Source: Lentzea sp.
GTDB lineage: Bacteria > Actinomycetota > Actinomycetes > Mycobacteriales > Pseudonocardiaceae
Direction: 5' to 3'
DNA length: 6,925 nt
Assembly (NCBI GenBank): GCA_030146905.1
Contig: JASLAV010000384.1
Location: 1-6,925, forward strand
Both the position numbers and the translations under genes were made by a program. Below, piece by piece: positions 1 to 4,940 of this stretch. The notes under the pieces were generated by a model. It was not told where the DNA came from. It worked only from the letters and a program-made list of their open reading frames with translations, and did not search any database. The first letter of the stretch is position 1, and the number at the start of each line of letters is the position of its first letter.

Positions 1-137
1 GGGCGACCCAGCAGCCACCACAGCGCCGCTCCTATGACTACTGCGGATACCAATGTGACCAGCAGCACAAGAGCAACATGGACGCCTAACCCCATCCGAG
101 AACGCGACTTGTGCTTGACAGACCGGCGTAGACGCAT
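1..137 (-). CDS. Membrane protein, N-terminal part only (runs off left edge)
   Basis: An open frame begins at an ATG at 137 and continues without a stop to the left edge, giving 45 residues. The first 14 residues are strongly basic (MRLRRSVKHKSRSR). About 24 hydrophobic residues follow (roughly residues 18-42), ending in LWWLLGR. This is a typical cytoplasmic positive patch plus transmembrane or signal-anchor helix, so the product is probably a single- or multi-pass inner-membrane protein. A second in-frame ATG at 95 (MGLGVHVA) would drop the basic patch. Neither start has a convincing Shine-Dalgarno sequence. I prefer 137 because of the positive-inside pattern and because an in-frame stop lies just upstream. 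The gene contains a TTA leucine codon, rare in high-GC actinomycetes. Family and function cannot be told from this fragment. Confidence 0.6.
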   Translation of the reverse strand, partial: MRLRRSVKHKSRSRMGLGVHVALVLLVTLVSAVVIGAALWWLLGR

Positions 138-206
138 GACATAGCGTCATACAAGGTCGCTGCGATCCAAACAACCCGCCTCGCCGGACATACGATTCCG
201 CGATGG

Positions 207-261
207 CAAGCCTGTGGGCTGGTCGACGCCGTCAGCGTTGAGCTGTCCATAGGCGCGGCAG
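207..261 (+). repeat. Structured direct repeat, copy A
   Basis: This 55-base element is related to 1363-1418. The first 17 bases match at 16 positions and the last 22 at 18, while the middle has diverged. It folds as one long imperfect hairpin. Bases 210-219 pair with 245-254 (10 pairs, two G-U). A small internal loop follows, with UGGU at 220-223 opposite AGCU at 241-244. An apical stem then forms from 224-229 and 235-240 (6 pairs, one G-U) with a 5-base loop. It lies in the 280-bp gap between the membrane-protein start and the lipoprotein 3' end. The wobble pairs favour folding of the plus-strand transcript or single strand. What the element does is unknown. Confidence 0.6.
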
Positions 262-417
262 CCGAGGGCCAGTGCGAGCTCGATTAAGCCGACCACTGGC
301 ACTGGGCGACGTCAGCCGCGCAGTTTGCATCGTGCAGCGTTTCAAAGCCCAGCATTCATGCTGCTACCTGGTCAAGGTGTATCGCGGGTCGGCACTCACG
401 AGGCGGCGGCTTGACCG

Positions 418-1050
418 CTATTTGCCCAGCGACTCATACGATGCCGATGATGTCACACCGATCGGCGTGAATACGAACGCAAGCGAGGAAGAGTTACGTA
501 CCACCACGGTCAGCTCATAGAACTTCTTGACCGTCAGCGCGGTGCGCGTCTGCGTGATCGACGAGAGCTTCGGCAACGCGTCCGTACGGAAGCCGTCTGC
601 GGCATCAGCCGAAAGCCCGTAGAGCGAGGTTCCAACACCGCTGAGTAGACGAGCCGGAGTCTGGAACGCTCCACCGGACCCGGACCCGGACCCGGACCCG
701 GTCACGTGGACCGTGACGGCCCGCACCTTGCTGAGGGCACTGGTCTGCGGGAGAACGTAGATCTCGACATCAGGCGACACGCGGCCGCCGAACGCACCTC
801 CCGGCCTGACGCTCGTTGACAACGGATGCGCTCCCTCGTGAAGGATCGGCAGCTGCATGTTCAGCGCGGTCAGCACGTCGTTCGCCGACGCATCGAAAGG
901 CACGTCTGGCGCAACCGTGGTAGGTGTCGTGGTCGTGGTCGCGGTCGCGGCGGTTGTCGCCGACGAGGTAGGTACAGCTTGCTGGGCTCCAGCCCCACAC
1001 GCTGCCACGCCCACCAGGACGCAGGCGGCAAGGAGCGATCTGTGCGACAC
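418..1050 (-). CDS. Putative secreted lipoprotein of unknown function
   Basis: A 210-residue protein read from a GTG at 1050, preceded by a GGAG seven bases upstream. The N-terminus (VSHRSLLAACVLVGVAAC) is a classical lipoprotein signal peptide: a short basic region, a hydrophobic core, and a VAAC lipobox with the lipidated cysteine at residue 18. The product is thus expected on the outer face of the membrane. An Ala/Thr/Pro-rich linker follows (roughly residues 25-48, runs of threonine). Then comes a globular region of about 160 residues with alternating hydrophobic strands (VEIYVLP, VRAVTVHV, FYELTVVVRN, LAFVFTPIGV), interrupted by a Gly-Ser run encoded by a hexanucleotide repeat. The frame stays open upstream to 1266, but that longer version would bury the signal peptide, so I reject it. 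I do not recognise the family. The neighbouring structured repeats flank this gene on both sides. Confidence 0.75.
   Translation of the reverse strand: MSHRSLLAACVLVGVAACGAGAQQAVPTSSATTAATATTTTTPTTVAPDVPFDASANDVLTALNMQLPILHEGAHPLSTSVRPGGAFGGRVSPDVEIYVLPQTSALSKVRAVTVHVTGSGSGSGSGGAFQTPARLLSGVGTSLYGLSADAADGFRTDALPKLSSITQTRTALTVKKFYELTVVVRNSSSLAFVFTPIGVTSSASYESLGK
674..701. repeat. Hexanucleotide tandem repeat inside the lipoprotein gene
   Basis: Four complete copies of CCGGAC plus a partial fifth (CCGG) in tandem. Because the unit is a multiple of three it encodes alternating Gly and Ser in the lipoprotein, forming a flexible insert between predicted strands. Copy-number change by slippage would lengthen or shorten the linker without shifting the frame. 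Confidence 0.9.
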
Positions 1051-1362
1051 GGGGCGGCTCCGTTGGTTGATGGCTAACGGCCCGGCCGCGACAGTCTGTG
1101 TAGGCGTTACTGCAGCTGCCACTCCTCCGGTAGCCGGGCTCGCTCGTCGTCGTAGATAGGGACTCGAGCCCTGAACTTGAAGTTTGCGGATCTTGCTCCA
1201 CGGTCCATTGTGGATGCTTGTCGATAGCTCTTGTGAGCTGAGACTTTCGGGCATCAGGCTGTTCATCGACTTCGGCTACTTGTGGCCACTTGACGTCATA
1301 AGGAGGGGTAAGCGGGGATTTGATCTTGCGTTGGAGGCAGGTCGGCCTCGCCTCCTCGTCGA

Positions 1363-1418
1363 CAAGCCTGTGGACTGGTTCATGCCCCATGGCATCGAGC
1401 TGTCTACAGGTACGGCAG
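1363..1418 (+). repeat. Structured direct repeat, copy B
   Basis: The second copy of the element at 207-261. Bases 1366-1375 pair with 1402-1411 (10 pairs, two G-U). The internal loop keeps UGGU on the 5' side and AGCU on the 3' side, exactly as in copy A. The apical stem is 1382-1386 with 1391-1395 (5 pairs), with a 4-base loop. The outer helix differs from copy A at four base pairs, and all four changes keep pairing on the plus strand through G-U. The apical stem has changed sequence on both sides while staying paired. The two copies start about 1,156 bp apart with the lipoprotein gene between them. Confidence 0.6.
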
Positions 1419-1489
1419 TTGACCGCCCCGAGAACTTGCCTCTTGGCGCTCGCCCTCTCCCTTGTGCTGGATGCCAGCCTGGAAACAGC

Positions 1490-1524
1490 TCGGCCCTGGC
1501 ATCCACAGACGGGGCCAGGGCCGA
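1490..1524 (-). terminator. Strong hairpin downstream of the HicA-like operon
   Basis: An 11-bp perfect stem (1490-1500 with 1514-1524, core GGCCCTGGC/GCCAGGGCC) with a 13-base loop lies 28 bp beyond the stop codon of the 113-residue gene. The position suits a transcription terminator for the leftward operon. There is no T-run, which is common for actinomycete hairpin terminators. The left arm of this stem also belongs to a competing 10-bp hairpin (1468-1477 with 1496-1505), so only one of the two can form at once. Confidence 0.5.
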
Positions 1525-1552
1525 TGTATTGACGTCGATAGGTGGCCAGACG

Positions 1553-1894
1553 TCAGCAAGCGGTCAGACGTGAGGCTGGGCGTACGCGAGCGTCGAACCC
1601 GTCCCGCACGACGAAATCCGCCCCTGGGGTCTCTTTCCAGTCGGGCGTGAACCCACCTGCCTTGTGAACAGCCGAGCGCGCGATGACTAGGGCGAGCTCT
1701 AGAGCGGCGGTGTCCGTAGCGGCTTCTACACCCACGGTGATGATGACCGTGTTGTTCGCTAGCTCGGCGGTGATGTCGGGGTCGATGGCGCGAGGTTCGT
1801 CCATGAGTGCGTCCATCACGTCGAGGACGTGCTCCTCCAGATGGCCGCTACGAGTGATCACTTCGCATGCAAGTTCGATCCAGTACGTCGTCAT
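1553..1894 (-). CDS. Small alpha/beta protein, partner of the HicA-like gene
   Basis: A 113-residue protein starting at ATG 1894, chosen because GGAGGGG lies just upstream and because the ATGA overlaps the stop of the preceding gene by 4 bp, implying translational coupling. The frame extends upstream to 2005, but only within the neighbouring gene. The first 75 residues alternate strand and helix: MTTYWIELACEV (strand), LEEHVLDVMDAL (helix), NNTVIITVGVEA (strand), TAALELALVIARSAVHKAG (helix). This beta-alpha-beta-alpha order suggests a ferredoxin-like small domain. It is followed by GGFTPDW and a less ordered tail ending in cysteine. I recall similar hypothetical proteins next to HicA-like genes in actinomycetes but cannot name a family. 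By position it could be the antitoxin or cofactor of the upstream protein; that is inference. Confidence 0.7.
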   Translation of the reverse strand: MTTYWIELACEVITRSGHLEEHVLDVMDALMDEPRAIDPDITAELANNTVIITVGVEAATDTAALELALVIARSAVHKAGGFTPDWKETPGADFVVRDGFDARVRPASRLTAC

Positions 1895-2106
1895 CGCTTC
1901 CCCTCCTTCCAGCAGGTCGCTCGCTTCAACTGTCCCTTGAGATTCAGCAAATAGCGAGAGTCCGATGGCGTGATGTGGACAGTCTTCAGGTGTTTCATCG
2001 CGCACGGGCAGTAACAGACGTAGTACTTACCGCGTCGTTCAACCCGCCAGTCTTGTCGTTCTAGATCATTTAACAGCGCCTCGATGTCACTCTTCGTACT
2101 GCCCAC
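1891..2106 (-). CDS. HicA/dsRBD-fold-like small protein, possible toxin component
   Basis: A 71-residue protein from a GTG at 2106, with GAGGGG eight bases upstream. The layout is N-terminal helix (SDIEALLNDLERQDW), strand (RVERRGKYYVCYCP), strand (TVHITPSD), then a C-terminal helix (RYLLNLKGQLKRATCW). This follows the alpha-beta-beta-beta-alpha plan of HicA-type mRNA interferases, including the TPSD turn common in actinobacterial relatives. In classical HicA a histidine follows GS/GG in the first hairpin; here the matching stretch is G26-K27-Y28-Y29, so that histidine is absent. A histidine is present at residue 44. Four cysteines (31, 33, 35 and 65) are unusual and could bind metal. It overlaps the downstream gene by 4 bp (ATGA). 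It has a TTA codon at residue 12 and lower GC than the genes to the right, both consistent with accessory DNA. Toxin function is inference; it may be a non-catalytic RNA binder. Confidence 0.65.
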   Translation of the reverse strand: MGSTKSDIEALLNDLERQDWRVERRGKYYVCYCPCAMKHLKTVHITPSDSRYLLNLKGQLKRATCWKEGKR

Positions 2107-2121
2107 AGGCCCAACCCCTCG

Positions 2122-2143
2122 TGTACTTCCTGTCGGCAGTACA
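2122..2143 (-). promoter_or_regulatory. Candidate operator upstream of the HicA-like operon
   Basis: A perfect inverted repeat TGTACT-N10-AGTACA lies 15 bp upstream of the GTG start at 2106 and just ahead of its ribosome binding site. The 16-bp spacing between half-sites suits a dimeric regulator binding successive major grooves. Self-regulation by the encoded pair would fit, but nothing here shows which protein binds. A weak -35-like TTGAAA lies further upstream (2169-2164, minus strand), without a clear -10. Confidence 0.4.
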
Positions 2144-2446
2144 TCGAGTCGAGATGAGCCCTTCGTTTCAACTATGCCTTAAACCACTCGATCGGGGGTA
2201 TGGAAGTGTTCAACATTGACTGAAGTGTGGCCTGTCGGGCATAAGTCCTGGTCAGGCGGGCCTCTGTACGTCGGACTGGCTTCATGAACGTTACGGTCTG
2301 TCCGCATCTTGGGATGTAGTGCTTGCGTTCTGTAGAGCTATGGTTACTCCGGACAACGCGGGAGCACTCAACAAGGTTCAAACGATCAACGCTTGTTTCG
2401 CTGTCGTGTGGAATTAAGCCAAAGTGAGCTTGACTCACTTAACTGA
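2144..2446. other. Low-GC stretch; doubtful 88-codon ORF on minus strand
   Basis: About 300 bases of visibly lower GC than the rest of the window. One open frame (2438 to 2172, minus) would encode 88 residues ending in PPIEWFKA. It has no clear ribosome binding site, little third-position GC bias, and no resemblance I can name. It may be a gene remnant or chance. At the right end a small hairpin with 7-bp arms (AAGTGAG at 2422-2428, CTCACTT at 2434-2440) closes the region just before the big palindrome. I see no promoter I would defend. Confidence 0.3.
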
Positions 2447-2596
2447 GGGGCCTCGCACCATCCCGTATGACCTGGCTCGCCCCAACCGCGCGTGTCAAGG
2501 GGGCCACTTACCGCCTCGACAGGATCGTGCGCTGGGTCGGCCCCCTTGACGCGTGTGGTTGCCCTCGGGGAGGTCATACGGGGTGGTGCGTACCCC
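2447..2596 (+). repeat. 150-bp imperfect palindrome (large hairpin or cruciform)
   Basis: Two long arms surround a 33-base loop (2506-2538). The inner helix is 23 continuous pairs (2483-2505 with 2539-2561), and the outer helix is 20 continuous pairs (2454-2473 with 2571-2590). They are separated by a symmetric 9 + 9 base internal loop whose two sides both contain CTCG. A short GGGG/CCCC pairing extends the base. The four non-Watson-Crick pairs in the two helices are all G-U when read as plus-strand RNA and would be A-C on the other strand. The overlapping open frames on both strands encode similar peptides only because of the symmetry. It resembles intergenic palindromes I recall from actinomycete genomes, but I cannot name a family. 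Confidence 0.85.
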
Positions 2597-2642
2597 GGCC
2601 CCCGCTGGAACGTGATGTGCCGACACTTCCCCGCACCATTTT

Positions 2643-2684
2643 GGAGACCTGCCCGTCCGGCGAGGACATTGCTTTGAAGTCTCC
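2643..2684 (+). other. Nested hairpin between the two large palindromes
   Basis: GGAGAC at 2643-2648 pairs with GTCTCC at 2679-2684, and inside it GTCC (2655-2658) pairs with GGAC (2664-2667) around a 5-base loop. It sits in the roughly 105-bp linker between the palindromes and could be one arm of a larger folded RNA. On its own it is weak. Confidence 0.35.
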
Positions 2685-2702
2685 GCGGTTCCCTCCGAGG
2701 GA

Positions 2703-2842
2703 CGCTGGCCGTTCCTGTCCGACAACGGTCGACCGGCGCGCATGCCTCGCCCGCCGCGCTCGGACGCCGGAGGCGGCCTTGGGCGCGGCGGAGAAAGAGG
2801 CGCGTCGGTCTGCCGTTGTCGGATGGGCACCAACGGCCAGCG
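2703..2842 (+). repeat. Second large nested inverted repeat
   Basis: Several successive arms are nested in order. Bases 2703-2713 pair with 2832-2842 (11 perfect pairs), 2718-2728 with 2813-2823 (11 perfect), 2731-2740 with 2801-2810 (10 pairs, one G-U), 2745-2748 with 2797-2800, and 2751-2759 with 2783-2791 (9 perfect). Together these give about 45 pairs over 140 bases. The single mismatch within these arms, and flanking extensions at 2716-2717 and 2729, are G-U in the plus-strand sense. Open frames across it on either strand have no gene-like features. It is followed at once by a tight terminator-like hairpin sharing three bases with it (2840-2842). Confidence 0.75.
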
Positions 2843-2860
2843 GCCCCCGCAGGGGGCCGC
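2840..2860 (-). terminator. Hairpin terminator of the HAD phosphatase gene
   Basis: A perfect 9-bp stem GCGGCCCCC/GGGGGCCGC with a 3-base loop lies 35 bp downstream of the stop codon of the leftward phosphatase gene. Its strength, tight loop and position suit an intrinsic terminator. Downstream on the minus strand there is no T-run. In the plus direction it would end any transcript of the palindromic region, so it may work both ways. Confidence 0.65.
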
Positions 2861-2895
2861 CTTGATGAAGAAAAGAAACTCTGAACGCGGCTGCT

Positions 2896-3603
2896 CTAAG
2901 CCCTGATCAGCTGCACCAGCTCGGCAGTGTTCGTCAGGTCTGCGAGCACCTTCCGAGCGCCAGCGGCCTGTAGTTCCTCGACGCTGCTCTTTCCGCTCGC
3001 CACTGCGATGACCTGTACGCCTGCGGTCAGGGCGGCGGCCACATCTCGCGGAGTGTCGCCGATGAGCACCGTGTCGTCCGGGCCGAACTGCGTGTCAAGT
3101 TTCTGAGCCGCGCGATCCCTGGCGATCGCCACCAACTCCGCGCGGTCAGAGTGGTCGTCGCCGTACGAACTCGTCTCCAGGTCGAGGAACTGTTCCAGTC
3201 CAAGCGCGATCAGCTTGATACGCGCTACGGCTCGAAGGTTCCCGGTCAGCACCCCTTGGTGCGCAGTCGGTTCAGACTCCAACGCTGCCAGTGCTTTACG
3301 CGCTCCCGGCAGCACTCGGGCTCGTGACGCGAACTCATCGCGGCCGGCCTCGTAGCTGTCGATGAGTGCGTTCACCAGCCTGCCTACCGCCGCGTCGGTC
3401 GGCTCGATCCCATGCAGCTTCAAGGTCTCGGCGATGATGTCCAGCTCGGTCCTGCCGCTCACGTCGGCAAGCTGCTGGAAAGGCCGGCCGAACGCCCTCG
3501 GGACCGCCCGCTCGTACATCTCCCGGCCCATGCCACGAGACTGAAGCAACGTGTGGTCGATGTCCCAGAGCACGAGCCGTCGCAGCTCGTTCGGCGCGAT
3601 CAT
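2896..3603 (-). CDS. HAD-superfamily hydrolase (phosphoglycolate phosphatase-like)
   Basis: A 235-residue cytoplasmic protein with a complete set of haloacid dehalogenase motifs. Motif I is DIDHT (nucleophile Asp14, acid/base Asp16). Motif II is VLTGN (Thr120). A motif III lysine is at 130 (ARIKL). Motif IV is GDTPRD (Asp183 and Asp187), which binds magnesium. The helical cap lies between motifs I and II, about residues 20-95, typical of subfamily I phosphatases, and the length is normal. Such enzymes hydrolyse small phosphomonoesters; the substrate cannot be told here. The start is ATG 3603, since motif I then falls at the usual distance from the N-terminus; its ribosome binding site is weak. 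The gene is divergent from the XRE-TPR regulator with 78 bp between starts, so that regulator may control it. Confidence 0.92.
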   Translation of the reverse strand: MIAPNELRRLVLWDIDHTLLQSRGMGREMYERAVPRAFGRPFQQLADVSGRTELDIIAETLKLHGIEPTDAAVGRLVNALIDSYEAGRDEFASRARVLPGARKALAALESEPTAHQGVLTGNLRAVARIKLIALGLEQFLDLETSSYGDDHSDRAELVAIARDRAAQKLDTQFGPDDTVLIGDTPRDVAAALTAGVQVIAVASGKSSVEELQAAGARKVLADLTNTAELVQLIRA

Positions 3604-3633
3604 GCTTCGAGTCTGTCACTCAGTTGGGGTCTC

Positions 3634-3656
3634 GCACTGGGGCGTAGCATCAGTGC
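3634..3656. promoter_or_regulatory. Dyad in the HAD/XRE divergent promoter region
   Basis: GCACTG at 3634-3639 and CAGTGC at 3651-3656 form a perfect 6-bp inverted repeat with an 11-bp spacer. It lies in the middle of the 78-bp region between the divergent starts at 3603 and 3682. That makes it a plausible operator for the XRE regulator encoded next to it. A -10-like TAGCAT (3645-3650) for the rightward gene lies inside the dyad. Confidence 0.4.
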
Positions 3657-3681
3657 AGGTCAACGCTTCGCAGGGGTGGGG

Positions 3682-4887
3682 ATGGACGAACAGCTCGCGG
3701 CCATGATCGGCGAACGAGTGCGTCTGCGCTGTCTCGCGTCGCGCCTGCCGAAGACCGTGGTCGCCGGACTAGCGGGCATCACGCCCGACTACCTCTATCA
3801 GATCGAACGCGGCCTCAAGCTCCCCACCGTCACGGTGCTGAAGCAACTGGCTGAGGTGCTGAACGTGTCGGCTGACGAGTTGTTGAGTTCCACTTCGACG
3901 CGGAAGACGTCGACTAGACCGGAGCCGGCGGGCGACGCGTTGTATCGAGCGTTCACCAGGCCGGTGGCGTCCGATGCAATAGCCATCGACGTAAAGGCAT
4001 TGCGCCGCAACGTTTTGGACGCCTGGCAGACCTGGCAGACGTCGACCACGCGATACAGCCAGCTCGCCCCCGAACTTCCGGCACTCGTGATCAAAGCCGA
4101 GCAAGCCTTGCGTGACCGCGCGAACGGTTCAGCAGCTGACCAGCGAGAAGCTCAGTGCTGCGCTGCTGACCTGTATGCGTTGCTGCGCAGCGTGGCCAAG
4201 AGGCTGGGCAGGGTAGACGTTTCACTGCTCGCGGCGGATCGTGCGATTCGTGCCAGCGAGAACGCGGACGATCCGCTGCGGCTGGCGATGGCCCAATGGA
4301 ACCTGGCTCAGGTCTTGCTTGCCGATGGCGAAGCTGAGGGCGCCGAAGACGTCGCGATGCAGGCGGCTGAGGTTCTATCCACCTGGACGGACACCGACCT
4401 CGACGCAGTCGCGCTCCGCGGTGCGCTCCTGCTCGTCGGCTCCATTGCGGCCGCACGTCGGGGAGACGTCTGGCGGGCACGGGAGCGCGTGCAGACAGTT
4501 GTGCCGCTGGCGAAGCAGACCGGCGAACGCAACACGTTGTGGACGGTCTTCGGTCCGACGAACGTCGCGATGCACGCGGTCAGCGTTGAGGTTGAAGCGG
4601 GCGCGGCTGCGGACGGGCTGCGGCTGGCCGAACGAATCGACCACGACCGCTCCCCCTCGATCGAACGTCGTGTGGCCTTTCTCCTCGACCAGGCCAAGGG
4701 CCAAGTGCAGCGCCGCGACTACGGCAGTGCATTGGTCATGCTGTCCGCCACTGAACGCGAAGCACCCGAGGACCTGAAGCATCGGCCGGCCGCGCACAAG
4801 CTGCTGGGAACGCTCGTACAGCGGGCTCGGCGTTCGGTCGCGACGGAAGCCGCGAGGCTGGCCACGCGTGTTGGCGCACCTCTCTGA
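3682..4887 (+). CDS. XRE-family regulator with TPR-like C-terminal domain
   Basis: A 401-residue protein. Residues 6-70 form an XRE/Cro helix-turn-helix (recognition region ITPDYLYQIERG at 33-44, then LPTVTVLKQLAEVLNVSADELL). A linker of about 30 residues rich in Thr, Ser and Pro follows. The remainder (about 110-395) is all-helical with paired helices of TPR type, including FGPTN at 290-294, a stretch I recall in related actinobacterial regulators. The HTH should bind operator DNA, and the helical part probably senses a peptide, protein or small molecule. The start is ATG 3682, preceded by AGGGG five bases upstream; a GTG two codons earlier is an alternative. The frame stays open far upstream over the phosphatase gene, which is not coding there. 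Its targets probably include its own promoter and the divergent phosphatase; that is inference. Confidence 0.88.
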   Translation: MDEQLAAMIGERVRLRCLASRLPKTVVAGLAGITPDYLYQIERGLKLPTVTVLKQLAEVLNVSADELLSSTSTRKTSTRPEPAGDALYRAFTRPVASDAIAIDVKALRRNVLDAWQTWQTSTTRYSQLAPELPALVIKAEQALRDRANGSAADQREAQCCAADLYALLRSVAKRLGRVDVSLLAADRAIRASENADDPLRLAMAQWNLAQVLLADGEAEGAEDVAMQAAEVLSTWTDTDLDAVALRGALLLVGSIAAARRGDVWRARERVQTVVPLAKQTGERNTLWTVFGPTNVAMHAVSVEVEAGAAADGLRLAERIDHDRSPSIERRVAFLLDQAKGQVQRRDYGSALVMLSATEREAPEDLKHRPAAHKLLGTLVQRARRSVATEAARLATRVGAPL

Positions 4888-4926
4888 GCAGCAGCGCTCC
4901 TGGCCAGGCCTAGCCGACAGCTCGGG

Positions 4927-4940
4927 CTACTGATCAGTAG
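4927..4940. promoter_or_regulatory. 14-bp perfect palindrome between regulators
   Basis: CTACTGATCAGTAG is a perfect palindrome in the 112-bp gap between the XRE-TPR gene and the small-protein operon, 60 bp upstream of the GTG at 5000. It could be an operator for one of the regulators or part of a terminator for the upstream gene. A second palindrome, CCTGGCCAGG, is at 4899-4908. Chance occurrence of one such 14-mer in a window this size is not negligible. Confidence 0.3.

Larger units (their letters stand above)
1051..1552. other. Long gap without a convincing gene
   Basis: About 500 bases lie between the lipoprotein start and the 3' end of the small two-gene operon. Several open frames cross it on both strands, but none shows a combination of start signal, sensible composition and codon bias. 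The gap holds structured repeat copy B (1363-1418), overlapping hairpins (1468-1524), and a strong Shine-Dalgarno-like AGGAGGGG at 1301-1308 on the plus strand. The only frame that SD could serve is an unconvincing 70-codon TTG-start ORF. The lipoprotein promoter should lie in the 1060-1150 part, but I cannot point to its boxes. Confidence 0.6.

Noticed and set aside
272..520. 82-codon plus-strand open frame overlapping the lipoprotein 3' end
   Set aside because: No ribosome binding site, composition not gene-like, and its second half is antisense to a better supported gene.
1157..1173. tRNA T-arm-like sequence (CAGGG-CTCGAGT-CCCTA on the minus strand)
   Set aside because: No anticodon stem or acceptor stem at the right distances; the sequence is explained by a short palindrome around CTCGAG. 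An att-site remnant remains possible but unsupported.
1051..1266. Longer version of the lipoprotein (282 residues from 1266)
   Set aside because: It would put 72 residues ahead of an otherwise textbook lipoprotein signal peptide; the GTG at 1050 has its own ribosome binding site.
207..1418. Integron attC pair around a cassette
   Set aside because: The hairpin-gene-hairpin layout is similar, but the conserved GTTRRRY and RYYYAAC core sites are absent and no integrase is in the window.
1301..1532. AGGAGGGG followed by a TTG-start 70-codon plus-strand frame
   Set aside because: The SD match is strong but spacing is long (11 bases), the peptide is Ser/Cys/Trp-rich without codon bias, and the frame crosses the structured repeat and the hairpins.
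2386..2865. Open frames on both strands across the palindromic block (including MTWLAPTARVKGA and MTSPRATTRVKGA starts)
   Set aside because: The similar peptides from opposite strands are a product of the palindrome's symmetry; high GC keeps stop codons rare, and there are no gene features.
3412..3681. Upstream extension of the XRE-TPR gene
   Set aside because: It would run antisense over the HAD gene's N-terminal motif region; the HTH begins directly after ATG 3682, which has a ribosome binding site.
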